9,652 bases of DNA, from the NCBI GenBank assembly GCA_005879655.1, contig VBJK01000043.1, positions 1 through 9,652 on the forward strand, written 5' to 3'. Every line of letters begins with the position of its first letter. The first letter of the stretch is position 1. Below are positions 7,323 to 9,652 of this stretch, piece after piece. Source of the stretch: Chloroflexota bacterium. GTDB lineage: Bacteria; Chloroflexota; Ktedonobacteria; Ktedonobacterales; Ktedonobacteraceae. The position numbers were made by a program, and so were the translations under genes. Below the pieces are notes generated by a model. It was not told the DNA's origin, did not search any database, and saw only the letters and a program-made list of their open reading frames with translations.

Positions 7323-8480
7323 TTAAAGGTTCCTCAATGCACTAACCAGCTGGTCAATATCTTCTTCGCTGTTATAGAAACCCGTCGATACACGCAAAGC
7401 TCTACTTGTTGGTATGCTACGAACGTAGATATTATAATCTTCTTGGAGTTGTTGCACTAACTGACCTTCGTCACGTCCTTCCAGAGTAAACGCGAGTAGG
7501 CCGCTAGCGCCGGGTTGTGGCGTAAGCATGGTCAGTCCTGCAAGAGTTTGTAAGGCGTGATAGGCATAGCTGTGCAGGGTGGAAATACGTTGAAAGAGCC
7601 AGTCATAACCAACGACATCTTCTAGCCAGTTGAGTACAGCGCGTTGTCCTGCCAGGGCAGCTGTCTGGCGACCTCCTACTTCAAAGCGTTGTGCACTGTC
7701 ATGCAAGGCCCATGCGATATCTTCTTCGTGTTTCATCGACCAGTAGCCCACGTATGTTGCTTGCAGGTAGTGGAGGCTTTCATTGCTCACATATAATGCT
7801 CCGGTACCATCGGGGCCGCAGAGCCATTTCTGCATGGGAAGCGCATAAAAATCCACCGCCAATGCTTTGGCATTAATGGGAATAGCTCCGGCTGACTGAG
7901 CGCCATCGACGAGTACTGGAATACCCTTTGCTCGTCCCATGCGTCCAACGGATTGTACATCGAGAGTGGTTCCTGTCGTCCAGGTCACGTGTGAGAGCGT
8001 AATCAGGCGTGTGCGTTCCGTCACTAGTTCGCTGATAGCATCTACGAGAGGACGGTCGGCTTGAGGACCAAGCTCTGCAACACGTAGCGTAATGCCGTAG
8101 CGATCGCGCAGTTGATAGAGTGGGGCGAGAGCGCTGATATGCTCGTGATTCGTAGTGATGACTTCATCACCTGCTTGCCAATCGAGGCCGTAGCAGACGA
8201 TGTTCATGCCCTCGCCGGTATTATCGGTCAATGCAATCTCGCCCAGATCGGCGTGCAAGAGGCGAGCGACGGCACTGCGCGCATTGTCATAAATAGTGAA
8301 GAAGCTTTCATACCCCTTAGCACCCAAACGACCTTCACGCCACTCATCCTGCAAACGCTCTTGCATTGTCTGGATGACGCATGTCGGTAGTGGACCAAAT
8401 GTACCTGCGTTGAGATAAACATGAGCTGTGGTGGCAGGCATTTCTTGCCGAATATGCTGTAAGTGTTTGAAGTCAGACAA
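7323..8480 (-). CDS. PLP-dependent aminotransferase class V (cysteine desulfurase-like)
   Basis: This 385-residue cytosolic fold-type I PLP enzyme resembles the cysteine desulfurase/selenocysteine lyase/isopenicillin N epimerase group. Motifs include VYLNAGTFGPLP (21-32), TDNTGEGMN (85-93), TTNHEH (109-114), VDGAQSAG (191-198, Asp192 expected to contact the PLP ring nitrogen) and MQKWLCGPDGTG (216-227, Lys218 the likely Schiff-base lysine). Near the C-terminus is ALRVSTGFYNSEEDID (361-376, Arg363 the likely carboxylate-binding residue). I chose TTG 8480 because AAAGGA lies nine bases before it and the family N-terminus starts there. A TTG at 8546 has no such site. I see no catalytic cysteine loop of IscS/SufS type, so sulfur transfer is not assured and the true substrate is unknown. 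The gene converges on the 5S unit, stopping 11 bases from its T tract. Confidence 0.88.
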   Translation of the reverse strand: MSDFKHLQHIRQEMPATTAHVYLNAGTFGPLPTCVIQTMQERLQDEWREGRLGAKGYESFFTIYDNARSAVARLLHADLGEIALTDNTGEGMNIVCYGLDWQAGDEVITTNHEHISALAPLYQLRDRYGITLRVAELGPQADRPLVDAISELVTERTRLITLSHVTWTTGTTLDVQSVGRMGRAKGIPVLVDGAQSAGAIPINAKALAVDFYALPMQKWLCGPDGTGALYVSNESLHYLQATYVGYWSMKHEEDIAWALHDSAQRFEVGGRQTAALAGQRAVLNWLEDVVGYDWLFQRISTLHSYAYHALQTLAGLTMLTPQPGASGLLAFTLEGRDEGQLVQQLQEDYNIYVRSIPTSRALRVSTGFYNSEEDIDQLVSALRNL

Positions 8481-8566
8481 GATGTGTATTCCTTTATTAG
8501 ATGCTAAGAATGTGACACTCGTTGTAGTGGATAGTGAGTGGCACAATCGGTCGTTGCGTCTAACAA

Positions 8567-8596
8567 AGTATATAATTTACAGAGGTAAATTATCAA
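8567..8596 (-). promoter_or_regulatory. Promoter of the aminotransferase gene with an overlapping palindromic operator
   Basis: On the minus strand, TTGATA (8596-8591) and TATACT (8572-8567) are separated by 18 bases, a good sigma-70 match. The spacer and the edges of both boxes form a perfect inverted repeat: ATAATTTAC (8572-8580), spacer AGAG, GTAAATTAT (8585-8593). A dimeric repressor bound there would block RNA polymerase directly. The leader to the TTG start would be about 80 bases. Confidence 0.65.
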
Positions 8597-8633
8597 ATAA
8601 CAAATAGAAAATATATGTGAGTTGGCACTAGAG

Positions 8634-8972
8634 CTACTCTGCACCCCAAGCCAACTGCACGAAAACGGCCTCCATGTCTGTGTCTGTAGTTGTACCCACA
8701 CTGTATTTAGTCACGATATAGTCATGCAGCGCCTTCCACAACTGACGAGTAGCTCTGGTTGCCTGTAGCACTGCCACCTCATGATACGTTGGGCAACCTA
8801 CACCGATCCTGTCAGCTCCGTGCCCCTTGTCGGGGTGATCCTTGGCAATTTGCTCGTGGCAATAACTGTATCCTCTCGGAGGCTCTAGCTTTCCCGCAAT
8901 CTTCGGACAGCCACTCACGCCATACCAAAGGCTAAAATACCCGAATTCTTGAAAAGCCGGATCATCATGCAT
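8634..8972 (-). CDS. Small Cys/His-rich hypothetical protein
   Basis: This is a 112-residue protein that I do not recognise. It starts at ATG with GGAG four bases upstream, which supports real translation, and ends in TAG. The middle is rich in potential metal ligands: Cys22 in SGCPKIAG, Cys38-His39 in YSYCHEQ, His46, His51, Cys60 in VGCPTYHE and His64. A probably helical stretch follows (about 66-90, LWKALHDYIVTKYS). There is no signal peptide or membrane segment. A zinc- or iron-binding role is conceivable but unproven. It lies 153 bases upstream of the aminotransferase start on the same strand. The palindromic promoter between them suggests separate transcription, so a functional link is uncertain. 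Confidence 0.6.
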   Translation of the reverse strand: MHDDPAFQEFGYFSLWYGVSGCPKIAGKLEPPRGYSYCHEQIAKDHPDKGHGADRIGVGCPTYHEVAVLQATRATRQLWKALHDYIVTKYSVGTTTDTDMEAVFVQLAWGAE

Positions 8973-9058
8973 AACTCTCCGTAAATCCTCTTCTATTTTG
9001 GCTATGCAGAAGAAATCTCCTTGCTAAATTTGGTCAGCATTGGGATTTGATCATAGTT

Positions 9059-9082
9059 ACAATAGAAAATATTTTTTATTGT
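9059..9082. promoter_or_regulatory. 24-base AT-rich palindrome upstream of the 112-residue protein gene
   Basis: ACAATA (9059-9064) faces TATTGT (9077-9082), and the bases between also pair. The only mismatch in the full 24 bases is G9065 against T9076. It lies 87 bases before the minus-strand ATG at 8972, where an operator would be expected. A possible minus-strand -10, TATGAT (9055-9050), is next to it but without a good -35. An operator is the simplest reading. Confidence 0.4.
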
Positions 9083-9167
9083 TTGCTATAAATAAACTAA
9101 GTATAGAAGAAAATTAGGGGCATCGCTAAGAGGCAATCCACAAGGGGCCAATGCGAGGTGTTCGTAT

Positions 9168-9262
9168 GTGCAAGTGACATTGCACCCATGCAGGCATGAA
9201 ATGCGTATACGCATCAGAACCATCTTTTTTTGGCGGGTCAACGTCCACTCTCATTGCAGTGG
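9168..9262. repeat. Cluster of four short inverted repeats
   Basis: In order: GTGCAA, GTGACA, TTGCAC (9168-9185, 6-base arms); CATGC, AG, GCATG (9187-9198); the perfect palindrome ATGCGTATACGCAT (9201-9214); and CCACT facing AGTGG (9245-9249 and 9258-9262). Seven T residues at 9225-9231 follow the third. They could be stacked hairpins of a structured RNA or neighbouring protein-binding sites; the sequence alone does not decide. Confidence 0.45.
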
Positions 9263-9389
9263 AAGTGGTATGCATCAATGTGCGATATAATAACGTGAAG
9301 CTGTTTGTACGGCTGGCGGGTAAGGTGAAATGTAGTTTATTGTAAATCTAGATTACCTTAACTATTGATGAATGATTGGTTGTATCAGT

Positions 9390-9652
9390 ATGCGTATAAG
9401 AAATTTTCGAGAGAAAGACCTACCGGAGGTTGCGCAGATCTATCAGGAAGCGATGAAGGCTGATGAGCTTGTCACAGTCAGCGGGGATGATTTTGTGCAG
9501 TGGTTTACGCAGCCTGAGTTGGATGCGCTGGCAAACGCTTTTGTGGTGAGCGATGACGATGATGAGCTGAATACGTGGGGGCAAGCTGGTACGCTAGATG
9601 GTCTGGATGGTGAAATAGTAGGCTATACGCTGGTCACGTTCAGGCAGGACGG
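9390..9652 (+). CDS. GNAT-family N-acetyltransferase, N-terminal part
   Basis: The frame is open to the right window edge (87 codons plus two bases). The start MRIRNFREKDLPEVAQIYQE is typical of GNAT acetyltransferases (beta-1 strand and first helix). VGYTLVTF near residues 77-84 fits the strand leading to the acetyl-CoA-binding motif, which itself would lie outside the window. Between them is an acidic stretch (SDDDDEL, 54-60) and a loop of about 20 residues (TWGQAG to LDGE), longer than usual in this family. I prefer ATG 9390 because the product then begins at the family start. An in-frame ATG at 9372 would add six residues, and neither has a clear Shine-Dalgarno sequence. Acyl acceptor unknown. 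Confidence 0.72.
   Translation, partial: MRIRNFREKDLPEVAQIYQEAMKADELVTVSGDDFVQWFTQPELDALANAFVVSDDDDELNTWGQAGTLDGLDGEIVGYTLVTFRQD

Larger units (their letters stand above)
8973..9389. other. Intergenic region of about 400 bases rich in dyad symmetry
   Basis: No convincing gene is seen. The left part is AT-rich and the probable control region of the 112-residue protein gene. The middle carries several consecutive inverted repeats. The right part should hold the control region of the GNAT gene, with a lone TATAAT at 9286-9291 but no good -35 box at the proper distance. Nearer the gene are TAAGGT (9321-9326) facing ACCTTA (9355-9360) and the perfect palindrome AATCTAGATT (9345-9354). An open frame of 49 codons (9196-9345) lacks a ribosome binding site and is not called. 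Confidence 0.5.

Noticed and set aside
7245..7460. Plus-strand open frame of 71 codons starting within the 5S
   Set aside because: It overlaps the 3' half of the 5S rRNA and the end of the aminotransferase gene. It is not a plausible protein.
8112..8390. Plus-strand open frame of 92 codons
   Set aside because: It is antisense to the aminotransferase's conserved N-terminal half and has no domain of its own.
8504..8701. Minus-strand 65-codon frame over the aminotransferase promoter
   Set aside because: It covers the promoter palindrome and the end of the small Cys/His protein gene in another frame, with no ribosome binding site noted.
9196..9345. Plus-strand 49-codon open frame starting MKCVYASEP
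   Set aside because: It has no ribosome binding site, crosses the dyad cluster and the TATAAT box, and resembles nothing I know. It may be chance; ribosome profiling or conservation could revive it.
1..9652. CRISPR arrays, insertion sequences, tRNA genes or prophage genes
   Set aside because: I looked for regular spaced repeats, transposase motifs with terminal repeats, and tRNA-like cloverleafs and saw none. The 46-base period near 7000 has only two imperfect copies.

Overview
The window looks like a chromosomal segment of a large-genome, multicellular-type Chloroflexota bacterium, most likely class Ktedonobacteria. That placement is an inference. It rests on my recollection of the family style of the SMC and methyl-accepting proteins, a base composition near 50% GC, frequent GTG/TTG starts, and a Gram-positive-style 5S rRNA. 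No sequence search was possible.

Layout. Two tandem genes on the minus strand (1-964, cut by the window edge, and 982-2922) encode paralogous membrane sensors of the methyl-accepting chemotaxis protein (MCP) type, 17 bases apart and probably one operon. A divergent intergenic region (2923-3267) leads into smc on the plus strand (3268-6977). smc is broken: the N-terminal head is in one frame and the coiled coil, hinge and C-terminal head are in another. About 28-30 residues expected between them are missing, and a perfect 15-base palindrome sits at the junction. Next comes a pair of direct repeats, then a consensus promoter and a stand-alone 5S rRNA enclosed by a long processing-type stem. A minus-strand PLP-dependent class V aminotransferase gene (7323-8480) converges on the 5S. 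Its promoter carries an almost perfect palindrome between the -35 and -10 boxes. Upstream is a 112-residue cysteine/histidine-rich protein of unknown function (8634-8972, minus). About 400 bases without a convincing gene follow, rich in dyad symmetry. The start of a GNAT-type acetyltransferase gene (9390 onward, plus) runs off the right edge.

How the parts relate. I see no single pathway here. The two sensors probably act together. smc, normally a core chromosome-organisation gene, is apart from its usual partners in this window (no rnc or ftsY is seen) and is either genuinely disrupted or affected by an assembly/sequencing error. The points most worth following up are the smc lesion, the self-sufficient 5S transcription unit, the operator-like palindrome of the aminotransferase gene, and the strongly diverged signalling tip of the complete MCP.
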